DNA of 64,000 bases from JADCGM01 sp943370355. Lineage in GTDB: Bacteria; Pseudomonadota; Alphaproteobacteria; Sphingomonadales; Sphingomonadaceae. The position numbers and the translations under genes are program-made. The first letter of the stretch is position 1. Every line of letters begins with the position of its first letter. The notes below the pieces were generated by a model that saw nothing but the letters and a program-made list of their open reading frames with translations, was not told the origin of the DNA and did not search any database. Positions 1 to 7,975 of this stretch are shown here, piece after piece. The stretch is taken from positions 62,001 through 126,000 of the forward strand of contig CALRQP020000008.1 of assembly GCA_943370355.1 (NCBI GenBank), given 5' to 3'.

Positions 1-229
1 CCGCCAGAGGCACTGCGAGCGTCGAGTAGAGCAGCGCGAAGGCGATGCCGCCGAGCAGGCCCAGCTGGCCGTCGCTGAGGTTCAGCTCCGCCTTGATCGG
101 CCCGGCGAGGATGCCGAGGATCTGCCGGTCGATGAAGTTGAAGGTGTAGACGGCCAGCAGCGCCGCCAGCACGACATAACGGTGGCGGGCCGGGCCAGCG
201 GCGGTCGTCTCCGCTGGCCCGGTCGTCAC
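1..229 (-). CDS. MFS transporter, N-terminal fragment (cut by window edge)
   Basis: About the first 76 codons of a leftward gene are visible; the rest lies outside the window. It starts at a GTG only 2 bases after the TGA of the TonB-dependent receptor, so the two genes are almost certainly cotranscribed. The N-terminus is a short Thr/Ala-rich cytoplasmic tail, then a first membrane helix containing FNFIDRQILGILAGPIK, then LGLLGGIAFALLYS. This pattern is typical of the spinster-like MFS transporters common in sphingomonads. A receptor plus inner-membrane permease pair suggests uptake of one organic substrate, but nothing visible identifies it. Confidence 0.75.
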   Translation of the reverse strand, partial: MTTGPAETTAAGPARHRYVVLAALLAVYTFNFIDRQILGILAGPIKAELNLSDGQLGLLGGIAFALLYSTLAVPLA

Positions 230-231
230 GC

Positions 232-2580
232 TCAGAACTTGAAGCCGAGCGTCGCGAACACCTGGCGCGGTGCGCCATAATAGGCCGTCAGCACGCCTTC
301 ACGGCCGAGCGACGGCACGAACACACCCGCCGCATTTTTCGCGCCGAACACATAGCCCGAGGTCTTGTAGCGCACATTGGCGAGGTTCTTGCCGTGCACC
401 GCCAGCGACCAGCGGTCCGAGTCCGACCGCCAGCCGATCGACGCATCGATCAGCTCATAAGACGGCTGATCGAGCGCGCCGGCGACTTCGAACTGGTTGG
501 TCAGGCTCTTGTAGGAAATGCTCGGCGAGATATCGAGCATGCCGGGTCCGACCAGCGTCATCGGCAGCGACACCGTCAGCGTCGCGCTGCCCGTATATTT
601 CGGCGTATTCTGGAACACGCGCTGCGACGCGACATCGGCCCCCGTCGGCCCGATGTAGGTCTTGTACTTCGGGTTGATGTAGCCAAACGACATCCCGAAA
701 TTGATCGCCGAACCTGCGCCGGCAAAGTCGCGCGCGACCTTGGCGAGGCCTTCGATCTCGATGCCGTTGAGCGTCGCCTTGGCGGCATTGGTGGTGACGC
801 CAACGAACGTCTCGTTGATGCCGTCGCCGTTCGAGTCGAAGCCGAACGAGCCCGGGACCTGGACGTTCTTATAGTCCGAATGGAAGGCCGCGATGCTGAA
901 GTTCAGCCGGTGGTCGAGCGTGCTCGCCTTCCAGCCGATCTCGTAGCTGTCGACGGTCTCGGGATCGAAGGACAGGAAGTCGTAGATTTCCTGTGGATCC
1001 TTGACGCCGTTGCGGTTGGTGTCGGGCGCTGCCGTGGTCAGGCCGCGCGGATCGAAACCGCCGCCCTTGAAGCCCTGCGAATAGCTCGCATAGACGGTGT
1101 GGTCCGGCGTGATCTTGAAGCTCGCCGAGGCGCGCGGGGTGAAGTCCTTGAAGGTCGCGCGGCCATCGAAGTTGGAGGTCAGCCCACCCAGCTGCGTGCC
1201 TGCACCGCCGAGCGCCGGCGATGCGCCGCCGATCAGATTCTTGCGGATGATGATCGAGTGGCGCTTGTCATTCGTGTAGCGACCGCCCGCCGAAATGCTG
1301 AACCGGTCGGTCAGGTCGTAGGTGAAGTCGCCGAAGAAGCTGTAGGTCTTGGTATCGACATCGCCATAGGTGCTCGCGGTGAAGCCGGGCAGGCCGAGCA
1401 GCGCGCCCGTCGTTCCGAGAACCACGTCGAAAATATTGTTGGCATTGGCGTTCAAATAATAGACGCCGACGAGGCCGTTCAGCTTCTCGCTCGAATAGGC
1501 AATCTGCGCCTCTTCCGAGAATTGGTGGTTCTTGTAGATCGCCGGGACGTCGACGTCCTGCGCGGGCAGGCTGTCGAAGTCGATCGGCGTGGAGGTCTTG
1601 TCCTTGCGATAGGCGATGATGTTCTTGAGAGTGAACGCATCGCTGAGCTTCAGCTGCGCGGTCAGCGCGCCGCCATAGGCCTTCACATCCTGATGCGGCG
1701 TGTCGAGTCCGGCGCGCGTGTCATAGACATTGGCGAGCACCGGTGCGCCCGACAGGCCGCCCGGGATCAGGCGGTGGCCCTGCTTGGGATCGCTATTGTC
1801 CTTCAGATAGTCTCCGGTAACGCGGAAGCTCAGCGTCTCGCTGGCATCGAACTCGCCGGTGGCACGAACCGCCCAGATATCCTTGTTGTAATTCTCGCGG
1901 TTCGGCAGGTTCAGATTGTCGCCGAAGCCACCTCGGCTGAGGCGGGCACCCGTCACGCCGACGCGCACGCCGGGGGTCAGCGATGTCGAGGCGCTGACGA
2001 CGGCGTCGGCTTCCTTGTAATTGCCGCCGGTCAGGCGAACGCTGAGTTCGGGATCGTCCGACAGCCGCTTGGTCACATATTTGATCGCGCCGCCGATGGT
2101 GTTGCGGCCGTAGAGCGTGCCCTGCGGCCCGCGCAGCACTTCGATGCGCTGCACGTCGAGCACTTCGAGCACGGCGGCCTGAGGACGGTTCAGATAGACA
2201 TCGTCGATATAGATGCCGACGCCAGCCTCGAAGCCTGCAACCGGGTCCTGCTGGCCGATGCCGCGGATGAAGGCCGAAAGCGTGTTGTTGGAGCCGCGCG
2301 TCGGCTCGAGCGTCAGGTTCGGGACGGTTTCGGCGACCTCGGTGATTTCCTGCACGCCGGCCGCTTCGAGCTGGGCACCGCTGAACGCGGTTACGGCGAT
2401 CGGCACGTCCTTGAGGCTTTCCTCGCGGCGGCGCGCGGTGACGACGATATCGTCGTCGCTTGTCGAAACAGCTTCGGCGCTTGCCGTCGTCTGTGCGGTT
2501 ACGACCTGTGACGAGGCGAGCGCGCCCAAGACAACGCTGGCCTGAACGAGCGTGCGAATCGAGAATATGCGCGGTGTCAT
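232..2580 (-). CDS. TonB-dependent receptor (782 aa)
   Basis: Outer-membrane active transporter of the TonB-dependent receptor family. The chosen ATG at 2580 has an AGGGGGA ribosome binding site about 7 bases upstream and gives a clear signal peptide ending near SSQVVTAQ. A TonB-box-like stretch DDDIVVTARRREESLKDVP follows, then the plug domain (VPNLTLEPTRGSNN, YIDDVYLNRP, VLRGPQGTLYGRNTIGGAI) and the barrel, ending in the usual aromatic residue (LGFKF). The reading frame stays open upstream to 3186, but that part overlaps the TetR gene and has no signal peptide. The plug resembles receptors sphingomonads use for complex organic substrates rather than classic siderophore receptors. An MFS gene follows at once and a divergent TetR gene precedes it, so a substrate-inducible uptake unit is likely. 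Confidence 0.93.
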   Translation of the reverse strand: MTPRIFSIRTLVQASVVLGALASSQVVTAQTTASAEAVSTSDDDIVVTARRREESLKDVPIAVTAFSGAQLEAAGVQEITEVAETVPNLTLEPTRGSNNTLSAFIRGIGQQDPVAGFEAGVGIYIDDVYLNRPQAAVLEVLDVQRIEVLRGPQGTLYGRNTIGGAIKYVTKRLSDDPELSVRLTGGNYKEADAVVSASTSLTPGVRVGVTGARLSRGGFGDNLNLPNRENYNKDIWAVRATGEFDASETLSFRVTGDYLKDNSDPKQGHRLIPGGLSGAPVLANVYDTRAGLDTPHQDVKAYGGALTAQLKLSDAFTLKNIIAYRKDKTSTPIDFDSLPAQDVDVPAIYKNHQFSEEAQIAYSSEKLNGLVGVYYLNANANNIFDVVLGTTGALLGLPGFTASTYGDVDTKTYSFFGDFTYDLTDRFSISAGGRYTNDKRHSIIIRKNLIGGASPALGGAGTQLGGLTSNFDGRATFKDFTPRASASFKITPDHTVYASYSQGFKGGGFDPRGLTTAAPDTNRNGVKDPQEIYDFLSFDPETVDSYEIGWKASTLDHRLNFSIAAFHSDYKNVQVPGSFGFDSNGDGINETFVGVTTNAAKATLNGIEIEGLAKVARDFAGAGSAINFGMSFGYINPKYKTYIGPTGADVASQRVFQNTPKYTGSATLTVSLPMTLVGPGMLDISPSISYKSLTNQFEVAGALDQPSYELIDASIGWRSDSDRWSLAVHGKNLANVRYKTSGYVFGAKNAAGVFVPSLGREGVLTAYYGAPRQVFATLGFKF

Positions 2581-2653
2581 GATATGATCCCCCTGACGGC
2601 TGAACTTACGCGTGGCTTGTGCCTCGTTGCGGCCGTGACTAATGAAACATGAA

Positions 2654-2669
2654 CCAAGTTTCAACTTGG
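2654..2669. promoter_or_regulatory. Candidate TetR operator palindrome between receptor and regulator
   Basis: The 108-bp gap between the divergent receptor and TetR genes contains a perfect inverted repeat, CCAAGTT-TC-AACTTGG. A second overlapping inverted pair, TGAAAC at 2643-2648 and GTTTCA at 2658-2663, lies on the same spot. TetR-family proteins bind palindromes of this size next to their own gene, so this is the natural operator. The position 20 bp before the tetR start would allow autoregulation and control of the receptor. Binding is inferred, not shown. Confidence 0.5.
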
Positions 2670-2688
2670 AAGCGGCGAGGGGCAGGGA

Positions 2689-3315
2689 ATGGCGGATGGG
2701 CGTGGTGCGGCGGCAACAGTCGCCGATGAGGTCAAGACACCGCGTACCGAGCGGGGACGGCGGACCCTGCGGCTGATTCTCGACGCGGCGGCCCTGGAGT
2801 TCGGGGAGCGCGGTTTCCACGACGCTGCAATCACACGCATCACGGCGCGGGCGGGCGTCGCGCTCGGCACCTTCTACACCTATTTCGACTCCAAGGACGC
2901 GGTGTTCCGTGCGCTCGTAAAGGATATGTCCCGGCAGGTTCGCGAAACCGCGGGCCCCGCGATCCTCAACGCCCCGGACCGGCTGACCGGCGAGCGGCAG
3001 GGCCTGCAGGCCTTCCTCGAATTCGTCCGCCACCACAAGGAACTCTACCGCATCCTCGACGAGGCCGAGTTCGTCGACGCACCGAGCTGGCGGGCGCATT
3101 ATGAGACGACCGTGGAGGGCTATGTCGCGAGCCTGACCGCCGCCGCAGCCAAGGGCGAGGTACGTGCCGACGTGGGCGAAGTGCACGCCTGGGCGATCGT
3201 CGGGATCAACGTCTTTCTGGGGCTCCGCTACGGCGTCTGGCGGCAGGATGAGCCGATCGCCGAGATCGCGCGCATCGCCAATGACATGCTCGTCGACGGC
3301 TTGAAACCGCGCTGA
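2689..3315 (+). CDS. TetR/AcrR family transcriptional regulator
   Basis: 208-aa one-component regulator. The N-terminal helix-turn-helix domain (residues about 20-65) shows the family signature: LILDAAALEFGERGFHDAAI, then TRITARAGVALGTFYTYF and the following SKDAVFRAL. The C-terminal part is the ligand-binding helical domain. ATG at 2689 has an AGGGG box just upstream. The gene is divergent from the TonB-dependent receptor and MFS genes, and a palindrome lies between them, so it probably represses that uptake unit until its substrate binds. The ligand is unknown. Confidence 0.92.
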   Translation: MADGRGAAATVADEVKTPRTERGRRTLRLILDAAALEFGERGFHDAAITRITARAGVALGTFYTYFDSKDAVFRALVKDMSRQVRETAGPAILNAPDRLTGERQGLQAFLEFVRHHKELYRILDEAEFVDAPSWRAHYETTVEGYVASLTAAAAKGEVRADVGEVHAWAIVGINVFLGLRYGVWRQDEPIAEIARIANDMLVDGLKPR

Positions 3316-3353
3316 GGCTTTTCGGGGCGGGCCTGGCGGCGCATGGTAGTGCC

Positions 3354-4277
3354 GTGACCGACCTGCCCGACCATCCCGCGCAAGCGCTCGCTGCCGAGTG
3401 GCGCACGAGCCTGCAGCATCAGCGGCGCCTGTCGCCGCATACCGTCAAAGCCTATGGCAACACCGCTTTCGCATTCCTTGCCTTTGCTGGGACGCATCTG
3501 GGGCGCCGGGTGGATGCAACGGCGCTTGGCGGGCTGACCCTCACCGATTTCCGCGCCTATCTCGCCGCGCGGCGCGAGAGCGGGCTGGCGAATGCATCGA
3601 TCGCGCGCGAGGTCTCGGCGCTGCGCACCTGGTTCGACTGGCTTGGGACGCAGCATGGCGTGACCTGCAACGCGATAGGCACGCTCAAATCCCCCCGCCT
3701 GCCGCGCCGCGTGCCGCGACCGCTCGCCCCGGCCGACGCGGCCGCGGTGGCGGGAGAGGCGGCCGACAATGCCCGCGAGCCGTGGATCGCTGCCCGCGAC
3801 ACCGCCATCCTGCTGCTGCTCTATGGCGGCGGCCTGCGCGTCGCTGAGGCGCTGTCGCTCGACGGTGGCATGCTGCCGCTCGGCGACACGCTGACGGTCA
3901 CCGGCAAGCGCAATAAGACGCGCATCGTGCCGCTGCTCCCCGTCGTCCGCGCTGCGATCGAGGACTATGCCCGGCAGACCCCTTGGCCGCCGGCGCGCGG
4001 CGAAGCGCTGTTTCGCGGCGCGCGCGGCGGTCCGCTCGACTCAGGCTTGGTGCGGAAAGCCATGCGCATGGCGCGCGCGGGACTCGGCCTGCCGCCGAGC
4101 GCGACGCCGCACGCGCTGCGCCACAGTTTCGCGACGCACCTGCTCGGCCGAGGTGCCGACCTGCGCGCGATCCAGGAACTGCTCGGCCACGCCAGCCTGT
4201 CCTCGACGCAGATCTACACCGCCGTCGATGCGGCCCAGCTCATGGACGTCTATCGCAACGCGCACCCGCGCGCCTAG
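3354..4277 (+). CDS. xerC: Tyrosine recombinase, XerC-like
   Basis: 307-aa site-specific tyrosine recombinase. The N-terminal SAM-like core-binding domain (residues about 10-105, with RRLSPHTVKAYGNTAFAFLA) is followed by the catalytic domain. All catalytic residues are visible: R162 (GGGLRVAEALSL), K185 (TGKRNKTR), H253 and R256 (PHALRHSFATH), H279 (ELLGHASLSSTQIYT) and nucleophile Y288. Length and sequence fit the housekeeping XerC that resolves chromosome dimers with XerD at dif. The GTG start at 3354 is used because it precedes a normal XerC N-terminus. The neighbours are housekeeping genes and no att sites or phage genes are nearby, so it is not a prophage integrase. Confidence 0.88.
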   Translation: MTDLPDHPAQALAAEWRTSLQHQRRLSPHTVKAYGNTAFAFLAFAGTHLGRRVDATALGGLTLTDFRAYLAARRESGLANASIAREVSALRTWFDWLGTQHGVTCNAIGTLKSPRLPRRVPRPLAPADAAAVAGEAADNAREPWIAARDTAILLLLYGGGLRVAEALSLDGGMLPLGDTLTVTGKRNKTRIVPLLPVVRAAIEDYARQTPWPPARGEALFRGARGGPLDSGLVRKAMRMARAGLGLPPSATPHALRHSFATHLLGRGADLRAIQELLGHASLSSTQIYTAVDAAQLMDVYRNAHPRA

Positions 4278-4287
4278 GCGCGGGTGC
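4262..4287 (+). terminator. Strong hairpin over the xerC stop codon
   Basis: A perfect 10-bp stem, GCACCCGCGC and GCGCGGGTGC, with a 6-base loop that contains the TAG stop of xerC. There is no T-run after it. It lies between convergent genes and may help end transcription or protect the 3' end, but it lacks the U tract of a textbook intrinsic terminator. Confidence 0.35.
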
Positions 4288-4307
4288 CGGGGACGTCGCT
4301 CTCCCCC

Positions 4308-4820
4308 TCAGTCGGCACCAGCCAGTTCAGCCAGCTTGGCCACCGTATTCATGTTGCGGGCGGTGCCCGTCTTCGCCGCCGGGATGCGCAGTTTCGAGTC
4401 TGCGATCCCATCGCCGTAAGCGACGTAAATCTCTCGCTTTCCCAGCGCGATGTCTTCATCCCTGCGACCAGCGACAGTCTCAAGCGCATCAACGGCGGGC
4501 GGCGCATCCAGAAAGATCGCGACGGTGCGGTTCGGCGGCCTGTCCGCGAACGGACTGTCGGTGAGCACCTGCGCCATTTCGGCCGCCGTGCGAACCGCGA
4601 CGCCAATCGGCTTGCCGGCATGTTCGGCCAAGGCGCGCTCAAGCACCGACTTGATGCCGGTCTCGTCCAAATCGCTGTCGAACAGCAGGTTGCCGCTGGC
4701 GATATAGGTCCGCACCTTCTGGAAGCCCGCAGCGACCGCAAGCGCCTTCAGGTCGGCCATGGGAAGCTTGCTCGTCCCACCGACATTAACGGCACGGAGC
4801 AAGGCGACATAGCGTGTCAC
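4308..4820 (-). CDS. DUF1697 family protein
   Basis: 170-aa protein with the DUF1697 hallmarks: an N-terminal RYVALLRAVNVGGTSKLPMA, then LKALAVAAGFQKVRTYIASG with NLLFDSD right after. The function of the family is not established. The start overlaps the gshB stop by 4 bp (ATGA), so it is translationally coupled as the last gene of the leftward run rsmI-yraN-sirB1-like-gshB. No signal peptide or membrane segment is visible. Confidence 0.85.
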   Translation of the reverse strand: MTRYVALLRAVNVGGTSKLPMADLKALAVAAGFQKVRTYIASGNLLFDSDLDETGIKSVLERALAEHAGKPIGVAVRTAAEMAQVLTDSPFADRPPNRTVAIFLDAPPAVDALETVAGRRDEDIALGKREIYVAYGDGIADSKLRIPAAKTGTARNMNTVAKLAELAGAD

Positions 4821-5773
4821 TTAGCGGCGCGGCGTGCCTCGATCGCGTCCCAGATCCGGCCCGGCGTGTCCGTTCCGTTGAACCGGTCGATCGCAACGAT
4901 GCCGGTCGGCGAGGTCACGTTGATCTCGGTCAGATAGCCCGCGATGACGTCGATCCCGACGAACACCAGCCCGCGCGACTTGAGCGCCGGCCCGATCCGC
5001 GCGCAGATTTCCTGCTCGCGTGCCGTAAGCTCCGTCTCATGGGCGCTGCCACCGGCGGCTAGATTGCTGCGAATTTCACCGGTCTTCGGCAGGCGATTGA
5101 TCGCGCCCGCCGGCTCGCCATCGACGAGCACGATGCGCTTATCGCCCGCGCTCACGTCGGGCAGGAACTTCTGCACCATGAACGGTTCGCGCCACACGTC
5201 GCTGAACAGTTCGACGAGCGCCGGCAGGTTCGCGTCCGCCTTGGCGATGTGAAATACCGCCGACCCGGCATTGCCATAGAGCGGTTTCACGACGATCTCG
5301 CCATGCTGCGCACGGAAGTCCATCGCCTCGTCGAGACGCCGCGTAACCAGCGTTGGCGGCATGAGGTCGCCGAAGCCAAGCACGAACAGCTTCTCCGGCG
5401 CATTCCGCACTTCGCCCGGATCGTTGACGACGAGCGCACCTTGGCCCTGCGCGATCTCGAGCAGATGGGTCGCGGTGATATAGGCCATGTCGAACGGCGG
5501 ATCCTGCCGCATCAGCACGACATCGATGTCGGAACCAAGGTCGAGAGTCTCAGGCTCGGCCTCCCAGCGGAAATGGTCGCCCGCGACACGCTGCACGCTC
5601 AGCCGCCGCGCCTTCGCGAGCACCCGGCCCTCGCGCCACGACAGGCCATGCGTTGTATAATGCCAGAGACTATGCCCGCGCGCCTGCGCCGACAACATGA
5701 GCGCAAAGCTCGAATCGCCCGCAATGCCGATGCCCTCGATCGGGTCCATCTGCACTGCCACCCGCAAGGCCAT
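4817..5773 (-). CDS. gshB: Glutathione synthetase
   Basis: ATP-grasp enzyme that joins gamma-glutamylcysteine and glycine to make glutathione in the cytoplasm. Family signatures are present: the N-terminal MDPIEGI...DSSFALMLSAQARGH, MRQDPPFDMAYI, NDPGEVRNAPEKLF, the ATP-grasp block GEIVVKPLYGNAGSAVF, and the metal/substrate segment EINVTSPTGI near the C-terminus. The ATG at 5773 is preferred because AGGGGA lies at proper spacing before it; an in-frame GTG 15 bases upstream would overlap that site. The product is 318 aa, normal for GshB. Confidence 0.95.
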   Translation of the reverse strand: MALRVAVQMDPIEGIGIAGDSSFALMLSAQARGHSLWHYTTHGLSWREGRVLAKARRLSVQRVAGDHFRWEAEPETLDLGSDIDVVLMRQDPPFDMAYITATHLLEIAQGQGALVVNDPGEVRNAPEKLFVLGFGDLMPPTLVTRRLDEAMDFRAQHGEIVVKPLYGNAGSAVFHIAKADANLPALVELFSDVWREPFMVQKFLPDVSAGDKRIVLVDGEPAGAINRLPKTGEIRSNLAAGGSAHETELTAREQEICARIGPALKSRGLVFVGIDVIAGYLTEINVTSPTGIVAIDRFNGTDTPGRIWDAIEARRAAK

Positions 5774-5804
5774 TCCCGTCCCCTTCACGGGGCGCGAACG
5801 CCCC

Positions 5805-6611
5805 TTATTGCGTGCGCGCCAGCGCCGTCAGTGCGGTGCGGATGCGCGCGGTCAGCATCTTGTCGCGCGTCGTCTCCATCATCGCGAGCAGCGACGCGCG
5901 GGCTTCCGAGACACGGCCGGTCAGCTGTTCTAGCCGCGCCCGCTCCCACCAAAGCCCCGTAAAGCCCGGCGCAAGGCTTGTCATCCGCTCGTGCAGTTCG
6001 AGCGCCCGCTGTGTGTCGCCGCCACGGCGCGCCCGCGTTGCCTGATTGGTCAGCAAGCGCACCAGCACGGACCGGTTGCTGAGCGGCACCAAATGCTCGG
6101 CCTCAACCGTCGCATGATTTCCAAGGATGCGCGTCAGCAACACCTCCAGCGCCCGCGCGTCCAAAATCCGGCCCCGGTCGAACGGATCGACAATGACGGA
6201 CAGCGGCTCCCGGCCCAGCCGGACCAGCACATGGCCTGGAACGTTGAGCGGATCCGCCGTCCAGCCCGCGCGGCGCGCCAGCGCGACATAGAGGATCGAC
6301 AGCGTGACCGGCAGCCCGCGCCGCCGCTCGAGCAGCCGCATCAGATTGGCATTGGCCGGATCGTCATAATGTTCCGAATCGCCGATGATGCCATTCTCGC
6401 TGGCGATGACCTGTGACAGCAGCGCGGCCTGTTCGGACGGCGTCGTCGCGGTCGACGCCAGCGCCGCCAGCCGTGCCGCCAGTGCGTCAATGCGGTTGCG
6501 GTGTTCAGCCAGGTCGGCATCGGGATTGTCGAGCGCCGCAAGCGTCAGCGCTGCGTCGTCGAGGGCAATATCCTCGTCGTCGAGGAGGCCGATCCGCTCG
6601 ATGGCATTCAT
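5805..6611 (-). CDS. SirB1-family transglutaminase-like/TPR protein
   Basis: 268-aa protein of the SirB1 (YchA-like) family. The first half carries the transglutaminase-like SirB1 segment, including RRGLPVTLSILYVALARR and VPGHVLVRLG. The second half is helical and TPR-like (RLLTNQATRARRGGDTQRAL, WWERARLEQLTGRVSEARAS). The biochemical role of this family is not settled. The ATG at 6611 has GGAGA upstream and starts one base after the yraN stop, indicating an operon; an in-frame TTG lies 12 bases earlier. Confidence 0.83.
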   Translation of the reverse strand: MNAIERIGLLDDEDIALDDAALTLAALDNPDADLAEHRNRIDALAARLAALASTATTPSEQAALLSQVIASENGIIGDSEHYDDPANANLMRLLERRRGLPVTLSILYVALARRAGWTADPLNVPGHVLVRLGREPLSVIVDPFDRGRILDARALEVLLTRILGNHATVEAEHLVPLSNRSVLVRLLTNQATRARRGGDTQRALELHERMTSLAPGFTGLWWERARLEQLTGRVSEARASLLAMMETTRDKMLTARIRTALTALARTQ

Positions 6612-6612
6612 G

Positions 6613-6966
6613 TCAGTCTCCAAGCCAGGCGCCTTCTACATGTACGGGCAACCTCCACGGCCGGATGAAGACCGCATCGAATCGCGCCGAGTCATTTCGC
6701 CGGAGATAACGCGCCAAAATGAAATTGGACGCACGCGCAATGCGGCGCGTGCCACGCACCGTCAGCGCCTCCGCCGCCCCGCGCATGTCGCCGCGCGCCT
6801 TCACCTCGATGAACACCACCTGCCGCCCCCGCCGCGCAACGAGATCGATCTCGCCGGCGGGCGTGCGAACGCGGCGAGCGAGAATGCGATAGCCCTTCAG
6901 CTGCAGCCACAGCGCCGCAAGAGCCTCAGCCCGCCGGCCCCAACTCTCGGCCCGCTCGCGCTTCAT
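6613..6966 (-). CDS. yraN: YraN family (UPF0102) nuclease-fold protein
   Basis: 117-aa protein with the UPF0102 signature GEIDLVARRGRQVVFIEVKA, which places an acidic residue and the E-V-K motif of a PD-(D/E)XK-type nuclease fold in a small single domain. Members are widespread, small and poorly characterised, and commonly sit next to rsmI and lppC genes as here. It is encoded just downstream of rsmI, separated from it by a palindromic repeat, and its stop is one base before the next gene's start. Confidence 0.9.
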   Translation of the reverse strand: MKRERAESWGRRAEALAALWLQLKGYRILARRVRTPAGEIDLVARRGRQVVFIEVKARGDMRGAAEALTVRGTRRIARASNFILARYLRRNDSARFDAVFIRPWRLPVHVEGAWLGD

Positions 6967-6987
6967 GCGCGGTACGTCTCAATGATT

Positions 6988-7103
6988 GGCGTCCCCTCCC
7001 CTTGGGGAGGGGCAGGGGTGGGCCCTTCAACGCACCTCAATCCTAACGAAGTTGCCGGTCGAGTTGCCCACCCCTGACCCCTCCCCAATGGGGAGGGGAC
7101 GCC
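6988..7103. repeat. 116-bp inverted repeat (REP-like, C-rich type)
   Basis: Two arms of about 36-38 bp, at 6988-7023 and 7066-7103, are near-perfect reverse complements around a 42-bp spacer. Each arm itself holds a CCCCTCCCC...GGGGAGGGG hairpin followed by CAGGGGTGGGC or its complement. This fills most of the gap between yraN and rsmI. Such dispersed intergenic palindromes occur in many copies in alphaproteobacterial genomes; its sequence differs from the GTCATCC family elsewhere in this window. It could act as a transcript processing or attenuation element. Confidence 0.8.
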
Positions 7104-7117
7104 CAGGGCAGACACAG

Positions 7118-7966
7118 TCACTCCGCCCCTCGCAACTCCAGCGCCCGCGCGTAAACCTGCTTCCGCGGCAGATCGAGCATGGCCGCCACTTCCGCGACAG
7201 CCGACTTCAACGGCTGCGCCGCCATCGCCGCGACCAGCGCCGTATCGAGATCAGCCGCGCTCGCCGGTGCCGCGTCAGCAGGCGGGCCGACGACAATCAC
7301 GATCTCGCCTTTCGGATCGGCGGCCCCGGCATAGTGTCCGGCAAGGCCGCTCAACGTCCCGTCCACGGTTTCCTCAAACCGCTTGCTGATCTCACGCGCA
7401 ACCGCCGCCGGGCGGTCGCCCAAGCCCGCGGCCAGAGCCGCCAGCGACTCCGCCAGCCGATGACCCGATTCGTAAAACACCAAAGTGGCGCGGATTCCCG
7501 CCACCTCGGCAATTGCCTCAGCGCGCGCCTTCGCCTTCGACGGCAGAAATCCCGCAAACAGGAACCGGTCGGTTGGCAGCCCCGCGAGCGTCAAGGCCGC
7601 TACCGCCGCACAGGGCCCCGGCAGCGTCGTCACGGCCAGTCCCGCCGCCCGCGCATCGCGCACCAGCTTGTAACCCGGATCGGAAATCAGCGGCGTCCCG
7701 GCATCCGAAACCAGCGCCACAGCTTCCCCCGCCATCCGCGCGAGCAGGCGCGGCCGCACCGCATCGGCATTATGGTCGTGATAGGGGGTCATTGCGGCGG
7801 TGGAACCGATGTGCCGCAGGAGCTTTGCAGTGACACGGGTGTCCTCGCAGGCGACCAGCGTCACGCGCGACAGGACATCGGCCGCCCGGGCCGTCAGGTC
7901 GCCGAGATTGCCGATGGGCGTCGCGACGATGTAAAGGCCCGGCGGCAGCGGATCGGGAGACGGCAT
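7118..7966 (-). CDS. rsmI: 16S rRNA (cytidine(1402)-2'-O)-methyltransferase
   Basis: 282-aa SAM-dependent tetrapyrrole-methylase-fold enzyme that 2'-O-methylates C1402 of 16S rRNA. Hallmarks are GLYIVATPIGNLGDLTARA at the N-terminus, the CEDTRVTAKLL block, VALVSDAGTPLISDPGY, PGPCAAVAAL, and FLFAGFLPSKAKAR. The C-terminal LPRKQVYARALEL helix fits full-length RsmI. The ATG at 7966 abuts the start of the divergent lipoprotein gene. It leads the leftward run rsmI-yraN-sirB1-like-gshB-DUF1697. Confidence 0.95.
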   Translation of the reverse strand: MPSPDPLPPGLYIVATPIGNLGDLTARAADVLSRVTLVACEDTRVTAKLLRHIGSTAAMTPYHDHNADAVRPRLLARMAGEAVALVSDAGTPLISDPGYKLVRDARAAGLAVTTLPGPCAAVAALTLAGLPTDRFLFAGFLPSKAKARAEAIAEVAGIRATLVFYESGHRLAESLAALAAGLGDRPAAVAREISKRFEETVDGTLSGLAGHYAGAADPKGEIVIVVGPPADAAPASAADLDTALVAAMAAQPLKSAVAEVAAMLDLPRKQVYARALELRGAE

Positions 7967-7975
7967 TTGAGCATC

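Noticed and set aside
394..2511. Long open frame (705 codons) antisense to the first TonB-dependent receptor
   Set aside because: It is opposite a clearly real receptor gene and has a composition dominated by Arg/Ala/Gly from the other strand's codon bias. No recognisable domain or ribosome binding site.
3354..4277. Tyrosine recombinase as a prophage or island integrase
   Set aside because: Full XerC-like length and motifs, housekeeping neighbours, and no tRNA target, att repeats or phage genes nearby.
5788..5788. Earlier GTG start for gshB
   Set aside because: The AGGGGA ribosome binding site lies after it, at proper distance to ATG 5773, which also gives the family N-terminus.
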